DNA of 64,000 nucleotides from an uncultured Clostridium sp. (lineage in GTDB: Bacteria > Bacillota > Clostridia > Lachnospirales > Lachnospiraceae): NCBI GenBank assembly GCA_947644195.1, contig CANRZB010000005.1, forward strand, positions 47,540 through 111,539. The letters are read 5' to 3'. The translations under genes and the position numbers were made by a program. The notes under the pieces were generated by a model. It made no database searches, had not been told where the DNA came from, and saw only the letters and a program-made list of their open reading frames with translations. Of the stretch, positions 33,309-42,421 are shown piece by piece (position 1 is the stretch's first letter; each line of letters opens with the position of its first letter).

Positions 33309-34352
33309 ATGCAGATATTTGAACATGAACTTTATCGCCAGGATTTAAACTGGATTAATCAGGTGCTCACAGTTCCATCGTTTCGCATCCTGATCACGGG
33401 AGCTACCGGATTAATTGGTTCCTGTATGGTGGATGCCCTGTTATTTGCAAACCGTTTCTTAAATAAAAAGTACACGGTTTATGCAGCAAGCCGCAAGCTG
33501 GATAGATTAAAGAGCCGTTTTCCCTATATCACAAATGGAAGCGATGGAATTCATTTCCTGGAATATGATGTGTGCTCCCCTCTGGAAGCAGAACTGGATT
33601 TAGATTATGTAATTCATGCCGCCAGCAATGCGGATCCTGCCAGCTATGCAAAATATCCTTCGGAAACCATAGTAACGAATGTCATCGGGATACAGAATAT
33701 TTTGGAATATGCAAAAAAACACCAATGTGCACAAGTTCTTTTTACTTCAACCATGGAAGTCTATGGGCAGGTTGACTGCGACCGTAGCTTGAAAGAAGAA
33801 GACTTTGGCAAAATTCCTTTTCAAGATATTCGTGCCGGATATCCTGAAAGTAAACGTGTGGCAGAACTACTGTGCAAGAGTTATCATGCAGAATATCAGG
33901 TCCCGGTACGGATCGCCCGGTTAGGTTATATCTATGGTCCGACTATGTTACAATCAGACAATAAGGTAATTGCACAATTTATTCGCAATCTTACGCAATC
34001 GGAAGATATCCACTTGAAAAGCACCGGAATACAAAAGCGCTCGTATTGCTATGTTGCAGATGCCGTACAAGGATTGTTCTGGATTCTTCTGCATGGAATG
34101 GATGGAGAATCTTATAACGTAGCAGATAAAAATTCGATTACGACCATTCGGGAATTGGCAGAAACCGCAGCAAGATGTGGAAATTGCAAGGTTGTACACG
34201 ACTATGATCCAGAATCAAAACCGGCGCCTTCTGGGATGCTGCATGCAGTTCTGGACACAGAAAAAATAGAAAAACTGGGATGGAGTCCCCGTTATTCACT
34301 GAAAGAAGGGTTGGAACAGACCAAACGAATCTATGCAGACTGCCGAATATAA
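33309..34352 (+). CDS. NAD-dependent epimerase/dehydratase
   Basis: 347 residues, extended SDR. FRILITGATGLIGSCMVDAL (about 24-43) is the NAD-binding GxxGxxG loop; YVIHAASNADPASYAKYPSE follows, and LFTSTMEVYG with AGYPESKRVAELL gives the Ser and YxxxK catalytic residues. It modifies a nucleotide sugar by epimerisation, dehydration or reduction. Last gene of the plus-strand operon, 14 bp after the cytidylyltransferase, with GAGGAATCT upstream. Confidence 0.9.
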   Translation: MQIFEHELYRQDLNWINQVLTVPSFRILITGATGLIGSCMVDALLFANRFLNKKYTVYAASRKLDRLKSRFPYITNGSDGIHFLEYDVCSPLEAELDLDYVIHAASNADPASYAKYPSETIVTNVIGIQNILEYAKKHQCAQVLFTSTMEVYGQVDCDRSLKEEDFGKIPFQDIRAGYPESKRVAELLCKSYHAEYQVPVRIARLGYIYGPTMLQSDNKVIAQFIRNLTQSEDIHLKSTGIQKRSYCYVADAVQGLFWILLHGMDGESYNVADKNSITTIRELAETAARCGNCKVVHDYDPESKPAPSGMLHAVLDTEKIEKLGWSPRYSLKEGLEQTKRIYADCRI

Positions 34353-34409
34353 GAGGTTTCTTTTATTTGGCAGCCAAGCCATGAGAATACTAAGTGATAT
34401 CTCGGTCTT

Positions 34410-35623
34410 TCATCCAATCAATACTTTTTTTCCACGAAAAGCAAACCCATAGTGTTTTATTTGGTCTTTTGAAATTCCTTTCGCAATCAAGGCTGCATCA
34501 TATCGCTTTTCTTCAATCTGTCGTAATGCTGCACGGACAGTATCCTGCAGTCCGTGTTCTTCTTCTGCATCATATACTTTAAATTCCAGAACATATGCTG
34601 TGGCAGGGATACTATGATTCCCCAATTCAATTGGTTCTAACATGACGTCATAGCGTCCAAAGCCGCTCTCTCTATTGGAAATGATATGATATCTATCATT
34701 TAATTCTACCATTAGACCCAATACAAAACCATGATAAAAACGTTCTGGTTCTAATTCTCCAGATGGTTTATTTCCCGTATCAAAGTAACTGAATGTCTGC
34801 ATTGCAACTTGATTCATGTAATGGTTCATAGCCTTTTTATCATTTTTCAAAAAAGCCTTAATAAAATCCTTATATTTTGCTTCTGGATTTTTAAACCACC
34901 GCCGTATCATTTTCTGAAACATCAATAATACTTCTTGATTGGTAAGAGCTAATTCATAGCGAAAGTTACCGTCTGCTGGGAATTCGCTGTGTATTATTTT
35001 GAGATAACCGCTGGCAAGCATTAAACTCCATATTGCAGATTCATCATCATCTAACTGGTCAAACACAATCTGTTCGTCAATCTGAGTAACTAATAATTCT
35101 CCCAATAACAAATGTTCCATGGTTTCTTTAATTTCTGAATTCCCTTGCTGTAACAGTTTATCTATCAAAAGATTAGAACTGGTATTCGCCCAATAGGTAT
35201 CGAATTGCCTTTCTCTCAAGAGAGAGAGAATGGACCAGGGGTTATAAATATCGGTATATTTCCCGAATGTAAATCCATCATACCATTGTTTTACCTTGTC
35301 TTTTTTCTCTTTCATGCCAAAGAGATCCAAAGTTTCAAATACATCATCTTCTGTAAAGCCAAAGGAAGTTTCATATTGGTTGGAAGTGGTTGTAATTACT
35401 CTTAGATTATTCAAACCAGAAAACATGGATTCTTTACTAATTCTGGTAACACCTGTCATCATACCACGTTCGAGATAGGGATTAATCGTCTTGGACGGGT
35501 AATCAGTGTTGCGACGTCACCGGACTCCCACCATTCACGAATAAAATCGGTCTTATCAATATAAAAATATTTATTTTCCCTTAAATTGCAAAAACTCTGA
35601 TTTCCAATACTGATTGTTTTCAT
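34410..35623 (-). pseudogene. AAA-ATPase/PD-(D/E)XK protein gene with internal deletion
   Basis: The C-terminal 350 residues (35462 to 34410, starting MMTGVTRISKESMFSGLNNL) fit the AAA-ATPase-like/PDDEXK_9 family, with the nuclease-like end YVLEFKVYDAEEEHGLQDTV. The N-terminus is found separately: ATG at 35623 encodes MKTISIGNQSFCNLRENKYF and reads to ALITRPRR-type residues (ATLITRPRR), where intact members continue with the P-loop FGKT. Here the sequence jumps to the later ...NPYLERG block in another frame, so the ATP-binding core is lost and the frame is shifted. Intact relatives are often multicopy in Lachnospiraceae and Bacteroidetes. Confidence 0.8.
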
Positions 35624-35997
35624 AAATCATTTCCCTTCACACTACATGCTGCAACTCTGCCATGTAGTTTTTCAATTTTACGGATATACCGATATTCAAC
35701 CTTGATTTATCTGTATTATAGCTCATTTCATTTACTTTGGTCAACGTGGATGTCTTGGTGCAGTCAGACATCAGGGATTCATTCTTCTTTAATAATCCTT
35801 TGTGATGGAAAGTTCCTATTTTGGCCCTTTTTAAAAATTTTAACTTGTATTTTAACTGCTAATTAGTTACTATGTAGAAAACTAGGGGAGGAAAAAATTA
35901 GAAACCGCAGAGATACAGTGATAACGGTTTGAAGAGTGGGCTCAGGGCGTTTGTGTGGGAAAGGAACCATGGAAAATATCACAAAGGAGTGAGGCTT
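35624..35997. other. Intergenic stretch before the secreted-protein gene
   Basis: 374 bp. A hairpin CTACATG/CATGTAG with a following TTTTTC lies at about 35643-35673 and a promoter at 35845-35873. No credible ORF; the rest is AT-rich and unremarkable. Confidence 0.55.
35845..35873 (+). promoter_or_regulatory. Sigma-A-type promoter for the secreted-protein gene
   Basis: TTGTAT (35845-35850), 17 bp, TACTAT (35868-35873), about 125 bp before the start codon. Confidence 0.55.
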
Positions 35998-37401
35998 ATG
36001 AGAAAAATAGTTCGGTGTTTTGCATGTCTGTTGGGAATCACATGGGGGATGTTAGCGTTGCAGGGAAAAGGGGTACAGGCGGCTTCGATTCCAGCCAGTG
36101 CGATTTCTGTAGACTATGATGCGCAGCGTTTACAGGTAAAGCAAAGCGATAAAACAGATCTACAAATCTATTTTAATGTTCCTAAGATAAAAACAGTTAA
36201 GAAAAAGAATGTGGATGGTACGATAGACAAGAAATCAGTCTTAACGTCTTCAACCTGGGAATGTTATGAAAATACGGCTGCTGGTGTGACTATTGATCTA
36301 TCTACCTTAAACCGTGCCAAAGATAATTATATTCAGGTAAAAGGCGATCAAACTGCAGATCCTGTGACCATCAAGATACCTGCGATATTAAGTAAAGTTT
36401 CCGCCTCTTATGATGCGGTGGCTGACCAGGTAACCATGAATGACATTACAGACAAAAAGAATCCAGTGCCAATCCAGAATAAGACATTTGAGTATCGGGT
36501 GGGTAACAGTGGATGGAAGACTTATGCAGGGGATGATTTTACCTATTATCAGGTAAGAGGCGTTAGCATGTACTTCCGTATCGTAGCGGATGCAAAAGCG
36601 GCATTACAGGCGTCTGCCCTGACGACATTGACGGATCTTTATGACACCAATGACCAGCAGGTGCGTGCCTATGTTGTGGGACGTTTCCCGGGAAAAGAGG
36701 TCAAGTTCCGTGTGGCAAAACAGGCCTCTGCGCCAAAGATCACGGTAGATTATGCGAGACATCAATTCAAGCTGCCGAAAAATACAGAATACCGTGTGAC
36801 GGCAGGTGGCAAACAGGGGACATGGGCGGCAGCAGATGCTACTGCTGTGAAATACCTGAACTTATCGGAGATTGCTGGACAAATTGGCAAAAATACATCG
36901 GCCAGCTTAGAAGTTCGGGTAAAAGCGGTTAGTAATAAGCCGGCTTCCAGGGCAAGCCGGGTAGACTTTGAAATGCCGACTGCGGCTCCTGTTGTGCACA
37001 CACGTGACACCAATACTTCGTCAAATCTTGTAAATCTTGATATCTATGATAATTGGGTTGGACAAGATCCGGATGATCCGCTTCTTACGACGGGCTATCG
37101 TTATCGTCAATATACCAAGGAATTTCAGGGGGTCTGTCTATTTAATCTGACGACAGAGAAATTTGAAGTTTATATCTCCAAGGATGGGAAAGCGCCAGTG
37201 GCATCTTCGGCAATTCTTTCAGTAACCCCGCAGGTTGCTTCGAAAGTAGGTATAGAAAAAGAAACCTTGCTGCCGTCTACGAAAGTGAAAAATGGAGATC
37301 GTATCTATATCCGCCGGAAAGCGGATACGAAAAATAAAGTATTTAGCAGCTATTTCGCCGGATTAGGAACCGTAGATTTTCAACCGGACCAGATGAATTA
37401 A
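35998..37401 (+). CDS. Secreted protein of unknown function
   Basis: 467 residues from ATG at 35998, behind AAAGGAGTGAGGC. A signal peptide is clear: MRKIVRCFACLLGITWGMLA then LQGKGVQA and a cut before ASIPAS. The mature protein is beta-rich, with repeats of about 100 residues that share turns such as KITVDYARHQFKLPKNTEYR and IPASAISVDYDAQRLQVKQ, suggesting several tandem beta-sandwich modules. No anchor motif (LPXTG, SLH) is seen, so it is released or held by other means. No family recognised. A GT2 gene follows. Confidence 0.72.
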   Translation: MRKIVRCFACLLGITWGMLALQGKGVQAASIPASAISVDYDAQRLQVKQSDKTDLQIYFNVPKIKTVKKKNVDGTIDKKSVLTSSTWECYENTAAGVTIDLSTLNRAKDNYIQVKGDQTADPVTIKIPAILSKVSASYDAVADQVTMNDITDKKNPVPIQNKTFEYRVGNSGWKTYAGDDFTYYQVRGVSMYFRIVADAKAALQASALTTLTDLYDTNDQQVRAYVVGRFPGKEVKFRVAKQASAPKITVDYARHQFKLPKNTEYRVTAGGKQGTWAAADATAVKYLNLSEIAGQIGKNTSASLEVRVKAVSNKPASRASRVDFEMPTAAPVVHTRDTNTSSNLVNLDIYDNWVGQDPDDPLLTTGYRYRQYTKEFQGVCLFNLTTEKFEVYISKDGKAPVASSAILSVTPQVASKVGIEKETLLPSTKVKNGDRIYIRRKADTKNKVFSSYFAGLGTVDFQPDQMN

Positions 37402-37455
37402 GGAGTACTGCTTGTACTTTGCAGCGTATTAGAAACGTTTTGACAGGAAAAACTG

Positions 37456-37490
37456 GCAAGCGCAAGCCATTAGGCTTGCGCTTGCGTTTC
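37456..37490 (+). terminator. Strong hairpin after the secreted-protein gene
   Basis: GCAAGCGCAAGCC (37456-37468) pairs perfectly with GGCTTGCGCTTGC (37473-37485) around a 4-nt loop; GTTTCG follows, so the T run is short. Confidence 0.75.
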
Positions 37491-37570
37491 GTATAGTAAA
37501 ACTCTTGGTATCGAATAGGAAATTTCTCCTATTCACAAGAAGTTAAGAAAAAAGGAAAGGAAATAGGACG

Positions 37571-38617
37571 ATGGAGAAGAAAAAGATCAGTGTAATTGTT
37601 CCCTGTTACAATGTGGAACGCTATATAGACCGGTGTGTGAAATCATTAGTGAACCAGACGATAGGGATTGAGAATCTGGAACTGATTTTTGTGGATGATG
37701 CATCCACTGACGGTACTGTGGCATGTTTGAAACGATGGGAGGAACGTTACCCAGACAGTATCCTTCTTATCTGTTGTAGTGAAAATCATAAGCAGGGGGC
37801 GGCGAGGAACACGGGCCTGTGTTATGCATCGGCAGAATATATTGGTTATGTGGACAGTGATGACTGGGTCGATCCAACCATGTATGCCAAAATGTATGCC
37901 GAGGTAGAGCAATTCCACCCGGATGTGGTGTCTGTACTTTACACCAGAGACCGGCAGGATGGACAGATTGAAATGCGTGCAGACCGGAAAAAAAACGGGG
38001 AACGGTTTGTGAAAATCTGTACCCAGGCTGATCGGGAATTATTTTTACAGGAAGGATTGACAGGGGGAGTGTGGAGCGGGATTTACCGCAGAGAATTGCT
38101 ACAGGCAGAGGAAGGATTGTTTTTCCCGGAAGATCTTCGCTATGAAGATAACTATTGGGCTTCCGTTTTGCAGATGGCGCTTTCTTCTTATTATATTATC
38201 AATGAACATCTGTATCATTATATGATTAATGAAAGTTCTACGATTATGGAACAAAATGCCATGCATCATTTGGACCGTCTTGTAATAGAATTAATGAAAA
38301 TTGAGGAATATAAGCGCAGGGGTGTGTTTGAACGATATCATGACTGGATAGAATTTCGCTTTCTGCGTATGTACTTCATCAATACCATACGGATTCTGTT
38401 TGTCCGATTTGACCAGATTCCTTATGATATTGTCTATGCGATGCAGCAGCAGGTTTTGGAATTATTTCCGGAATATGAGAAAAATCCGTATCTGGATACA
38501 TTGCCACAACTTCAGTCGGAGTTGCTGAAGATCGTCGGAGCTGCGTTGGATGAACAGCGGATTGATATTCTGGCAAATGCCTATCGTAAGGTTTTGCGGG
38601 ATGCGGAATCCCATTGA
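37571..38617 (+). CDS. Family 2 glycosyltransferase
   Basis: 348 residues with a standard GT-A domain: ISVIVPCYNVERYIDRCVKS at the start, LIFVDDASTDGT near 40-51, KQGAARNTGLCYASAEYIGY near 78-97 and DSDDWVDPTMY with the DxD near 99-102. The C-terminal 200 residues are helical. No membrane helix. It adds a sugar to a surface polymer or lipid carrier; donor unknown. ATG follows AAAGGAAATAGG. It seems to stand alone. Confidence 0.92.
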   Translation: MEKKKISVIVPCYNVERYIDRCVKSLVNQTIGIENLELIFVDDASTDGTVACLKRWEERYPDSILLICCSENHKQGAARNTGLCYASAEYIGYVDSDDWVDPTMYAKMYAEVEQFHPDVVSVLYTRDRQDGQIEMRADRKKNGERFVKICTQADRELFLQEGLTGGVWSGIYRRELLQAEEGLFFPEDLRYEDNYWASVLQMALSSYYIINEHLYHYMINESSTIMEQNAMHHLDRLVIELMKIEEYKRRGVFERYHDWIEFRFLRMYFINTIRILFVRFDQIPYDIVYAMQQQVLELFPEYEKNPYLDTLPQLQSELLKIVGAALDEQRIDILANAYRKVLRDAESH

Positions 38618-38725
38618 AATCCGTATGGCTGATCGGGAAAAGTGATATTAAATGTATTAAAAGAGATACTATTATCGAACGATGTAGTAAAATAGTACAA
38701 AAAAGATAAATATTTGAAAAAATAC

Positions 38726-38754
38726 TTGTACATTTTGTTAAAATGATGTATAAT
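38726..38754 (+). promoter_or_regulatory. Sigma-A promoter of the sugar ABC importer
   Basis: TTGTAC (38726-38731), 17 bp, TATAAT (38749-38754); close to consensus, about 90 bp before the lipoprotein gene. Confidence 0.78.
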
Positions 38755-38845
38755 GAATTACGAAAATGTTTTAGTTAAGCATTTTGTATTTGCTGGATCT
38801 ACAGCAGATATGGAACAAACAAATCTTTTTATGAGGAGGGTTCAT

Positions 38846-40255
38846 ATGAGAAAGAAACTTTTAGGTGTGCTTTTGTGCACAGCAATGGTTGCAACAATGC
38901 TGACAGGTTGTGGTGGAAAAGACAGCGACAGTGGCAGCGGCAGCGGAAACAAGTCTTCTGATAAGGGTTCCAGCGAGAAGACAAAAGTAGTAGCAACGGA
39001 TGATGGTAAGGTATTCAATATCCGTGTATGGAACGAGGAGTTCAAGAGTCGTGTGGTTGACCACTATCCGGATTATCAGAAAGTGGATGACAACACAGGT
39101 AAGATCGGTGATATCCAGGTAAACTGGGTTACAGTAGCAAATCAGGACAATGCTTATCAGAATGCTTTGGATGAGGCTCTGCTGAAACAGGCAGACGCAT
39201 CCGCAGACGACAAGGTGGATATGTTCCTGGTAGAGGCTGATTATGCAGCAAAGTATACCGAAGGTGCATACACCCTGGATCTGATAAATGACCTGGGGAT
39301 TTCTGAGGATACCTTGGCTAATCAGTTTAAGTATACCCAGGATATCGTTCGGGATTCCAAAGGGGCTCTGAAGGGATCTTCATGGCAGGGAACACCGGCA
39401 GGTCTGGTTTACAGAAGTGATATCGCTAAGCAAGTATTTGGTTCCGATGATCCTGAAAAAGTACAGGAATATTTCTCTGACTGGGATAAATTTGCTGAGT
39501 CAGCAGGTAAGTTAAAGGATGCCGGATACAAGGTAACTGCTACAACAAACGATACTTTCCGTGTATTCTCTAACAATGTAACCACAAAGTGGGTAGAGAA
39601 TGGCAAGATCAGCATTGATGAGAACATCAAGAAATGGGTTGATATGTCCAAAGACATGGTAGACAAGGGACAGACCACTACCGAGAAATTATGGGAGGCT
39701 GAGTGGCAGAAAGGTTTCGACAGCAAGGGAGATGTATTCGCATACTTTGGACCATCTTGGTTCTTCGACTTCTCCATGGCAGACAGAGATGATGACGGCG
39801 TGCCTCGATATGATCTGGCAAAAGATGGTAAGTGGAGATTATGTGCGGGTCCTCAGAACTTCTACTGGGGTGGTACATGGTTGTGTGCTGCAAATGGTAC
39901 CGACAACAAGACACTGGTTAAGACAATGATTGAGACCATGACAGCAGACGAGACCGTAATGACGGAAATTGCAAAAGATGAGACAGAATATGTAAACAAT
40001 CAGAATGTTGTTAATTCTTTGGCTGATGATAAGAACTTCGGCAGCAAGGTTCTGGGTGGACAGAATCCAGTACCTTTGTTTAACGAAGGAGTATCTAAGA
40101 TTGATCTGAGTAATCTGACGATGTATGATCAGGGATGTAACGAAGAGTTTCAGACTGCTATGAAAGAGTATTTCGATGGCAACGTATCATACGATGAAGC
40201 TTTGGCAGCATTCTACAAGGCAGTAGAAACTAAATATCCAGAATTAAAGCATTAA
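38846..40255 (+). CDS. ABC transporter solute-binding lipoprotein, carbohydrate type
   Basis: 469 residues from ATG at 38846 behind GAGGAGGGTTCAT; the longer frame starts at the promoter and is excluded. Lipoprotein signal MRKKLLGVLLCTAMVATMLT with the lipobox Cys at residue 22 (LTGCGG), then a Ser/Gly/Asp linker. The rest fits the family 1 carbohydrate-binding proteins (NIRVWNEEFKSR, YEKAYTLDLINDLG-like segments, TWLCAANGT). It catches a sugar or oligosaccharide at the membrane surface and hands it to the permeases encoded next. Confidence 0.9.
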   Translation: MRKKLLGVLLCTAMVATMLTGCGGKDSDSGSGSGNKSSDKGSSEKTKVVATDDGKVFNIRVWNEEFKSRVVDHYPDYQKVDDNTGKIGDIQVNWVTVANQDNAYQNALDEALLKQADASADDKVDMFLVEADYAAKYTEGAYTLDLINDLGISEDTLANQFKYTQDIVRDSKGALKGSSWQGTPAGLVYRSDIAKQVFGSDDPEKVQEYFSDWDKFAESAGKLKDAGYKVTATTNDTFRVFSNNVTTKWVENGKISIDENIKKWVDMSKDMVDKGQTTTEKLWEAEWQKGFDSKGDVFAYFGPSWFFDFSMADRDDDGVPRYDLAKDGKWRLCAGPQNFYWGGTWLCAANGTDNKTLVKTMIETMTADETVMTEIAKDETEYVNNQNVVNSLADDKNFGSKVLGGQNPVPLFNEGVSKIDLSNLTMYDQGCNEEFQTAMKEYFDGNVSYDEALAAFYKAVETKYPELKH

Positions 40256-40295
40256 TCATTGATTAGCTGTAAATAGGGATATTAGACAGATGGAT

Positions 40296-40330
40296 GTGCC
40301 TGTTTACACTTGTAAACAGGCACATTTTTA
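40296..40330 (+). terminator. Hairpin between binding-protein and permease genes
   Basis: A 12-bp perfect stem GTGCCTGTTTAC (40296-40307) / GTAAACAGGCAC (40312-40323) with ACTT loop and ATTTTT. It likely stops or slows most transcription so that the binding protein is made in excess over the permeases, a known arrangement for such operons. Confidence 0.85.
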
Positions 40331-40355
40331 CTTTTTAGTAAGGAGGGAGAACGGT

Positions 40356-41303
40356 ATGGGCGCATCTCCGAAAAAAAGAGGAAAAGTTGAAAAATATAAT
40401 CGCTGGGGTTACATATTTTTAATACCTTTTATTGTTGTATATATTGCGTTTCAATTGATTCCTTTAATTAGTACAGTTTATAACAGTTTTTATGAAAACT
40501 ATCGTTCGGGCCTGGTGCAAATCGGACCGAATTTTATAGGCATGGAGAACTATCAGCACTTATTCCAGGATGGATATATCTGGGTATACCTGAAAAATAC
40601 CGCAATTATGTGGGTGATGGGATTTGTTCCACAGATTTTGGTGTCCTTGTTACTGGGTGCTTGGTTCTCGGACACAAGATTAAAATTGAAGGGGACTGGT
40701 TTCTTTAAGACCGTTATCTATTTACCAAATGTGATCATGGCATCCGCTTTTGCGATGTTATTCTTCGCTTTGTTTACCAAGAGTGGTCCTGTAAATTCCG
40801 TGTTACTGCATATGGGAATTATTCATGAAAAATATGATTTTCTAGGACATGTGTGGAGTACCAGGACGTTAGTTGCCCTGATGAACTTTCTAATGTGGTT
40901 TGGTAATACTACTATTTTATTAATGGCAGGTATGATGGGAATTGATCCGGGATTGTTTGAAGCGGCAGAAGTGGACGGTGCTACGCCGACGCAGGTATTC
41001 TTCCGCATTACCCTTCCTCTGCTTCGTCCGATTCTGATCTATGTTATGATTACTTCCCTGATCGGTGGCCTGCAGATGTTCGATGTCCCTCAGATCCTGA
41101 CGAATGGAACAGGGACACCATTGGCAAAGAGTTTAGGTGTGACGGCGGAGTCGTCGATGACTTTGATTATGTATTTGAATAAGAACTTGTACAGCAAGAA
41201 TTATGGTATGGGTGGTGCGTTATCTGTACTGTTGTTCATAGTCACAGGCATTTTGAGCCTGGTTGTTTTCAAGGCATTTACACAAAAAGAAGGGAGGTCC
41301 TAA
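40356..41303 (+). CDS. Sugar ABC transporter permease, MalF type
   Basis: 315 residues from ATG at 40356, with AAGGAGGGAGAACGGT upstream. Six membrane segments: about 20-42, 85-107, 120-140, 170-190, 215-240 and 280-305. The EAA loop is LFEAAEVDGATPTQVFFRIT followed by LPLLRPI. It pairs with the next permease to form the membrane channel. No ATP-binding subunit is encoded, so it probably uses a shared MsmX/MsmK-type ATPase from elsewhere. Confidence 0.93.
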   Translation: MGASPKKRGKVEKYNRWGYIFLIPFIVVYIAFQLIPLISTVYNSFYENYRSGLVQIGPNFIGMENYQHLFQDGYIWVYLKNTAIMWVMGFVPQILVSLLLGAWFSDTRLKLKGTGFFKTVIYLPNVIMASAFAMLFFALFTKSGPVNSVLLHMGIIHEKYDFLGHVWSTRTLVALMNFLMWFGNTTILLMAGMMGIDPGLFEAAEVDGATPTQVFFRITLPLLRPILIYVMITSLIGGLQMFDVPQILTNGTGTPLAKSLGVTAESSMTLIMYLNKNLYSKNYGMGGALSVLLFIVTGILSLVVFKAFTQKEGRS

Positions 41304-41306
41304 GTC

Positions 41307-42161
41307 ATGGATAGAGAAGTAAAAGGTGGCATTGGCCTCCATGCGAGACGTGTGATCGCATACATTGTGTTAGCATTTGTGACAGTGATCTGTTTGTTTT
41401 GGTTTTATATATTGTTTGTCAATACCTCCAGAACGCATGGACAGATCCAGATGGGGTTTTCAGCGATACCGGGGACGAACTTATTTAAGAACTGGAAGAG
41501 TTTAATGTCCAGTACCCAGCCGGTATGGAGTGGTTTGTTTAACAGTGTGTGGGTGGCAGGATGGACAGCGTTATTCAGCGTTTACTTTTCTGCAATGACA
41601 GCCTATGCCCTCCATGTGTACCGTTTTAAGGGCAGGGCATTTATCCTGACCTTTATCCTGGCAGTCATGATGATTCCTACCCAGGTTACCGCACTTGGTT
41701 TCTATCGTCAGATGAGTGACTGGAAGATGTTGGATTCTTTCATTCCGTTGATTGTTCCAGGCATTGCGGCACCAGCCGTATTCTTCTATATGAAACAATA
41801 TATGGAGTCTGCTCTGCCGTTAGAGATAATAGAGGCATCTCGAATTGATGGAGCGGGAGAGTTCTATACGTTTAATCGTATGGTGATTCCGATCATGAAG
41901 CCGGCGATTGCGGTACAGGCGATTTTCTCTTTTGTGTCAAGCTGGAATAATTACTTCCTTCCGGCGTTACTTCTGACCTCTGCAAAGAAGAAAACGCTTC
42001 CCATCATGATTGCAGAGCTGCGTGGTGCAGATTTCCTGAAGTTTGATATGGGTCAGGTGTATATGATGATGACTTTTGCAATTTTGCCGGTAATTGTCGT
42101 GTATCTGATCTTATCAAAGCATATTGTTCAGGGTGTAGCACTTGGTAGTGTGAAAGGATAA
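41307..42161 (+). CDS. Sugar ABC transporter permease, MalG type
   Basis: 284 residues, starting 3 bp after the first permease, behind GAAGGGAGGTCCTAAGTC. Six membrane segments with the MalG-type EAA loop IIEASRIDGAGEFYTFNRMV followed by IPIMKPAIA, and the C-terminal HIVQGVALGSVKG ending typical of the family. Forms the heterodimeric channel with the upstream permease. Confidence 0.94.
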   Translation: MDREVKGGIGLHARRVIAYIVLAFVTVICLFWFYILFVNTSRTHGQIQMGFSAIPGTNLFKNWKSLMSSTQPVWSGLFNSVWVAGWTALFSVYFSAMTAYALHVYRFKGRAFILTFILAVMMIPTQVTALGFYRQMSDWKMLDSFIPLIVPGIAAPAVFFYMKQYMESALPLEIIEASRIDGAGEFYTFNRMVIPIMKPAIAVQAIFSFVSSWNNYFLPALLLTSAKKKTLPIMIAELRGADFLKFDMGQVYMMMTFAILPVIVVYLILSKHIVQGVALGSVKG

Positions 42162-42243
42162 TGCCTTGACATACTTCTGAGGCGTGTTTCATGGGAACCT
42201 CTCAGAACAGAAATTCAAAATGAAAAACGAATTAGGAAGAATT

Positions 42244-42292
42244 GGAAAACCTTGTCAAAGAGAATTCTCTGACAGGGTTTTCTTTTTGCTTG
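42244..42292 (+). terminator. Intrinsic terminator after the ABC importer
   Basis: GAAAACCTTGTCA (42244-42256) pairs with TGACAGGGTTTTC (about 42270-42282) with one G-U pair; the loop holds AGAGAATTCTCT, itself palindromic, and a run of T follows. Confidence 0.85.
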
Positions 42293-42421
42293 ACCTGGTC
42301 GGGCGGAGGGTGTAAGATAGCAAGCGTACCGAGGGAATGTAAGAAAGGTCTGCATTGTGCTCGAGACACAGAAATTTTGGACGGGCGGAGGCAGATCTTT
42401 GCTATTGTTGGGGGATACAGG

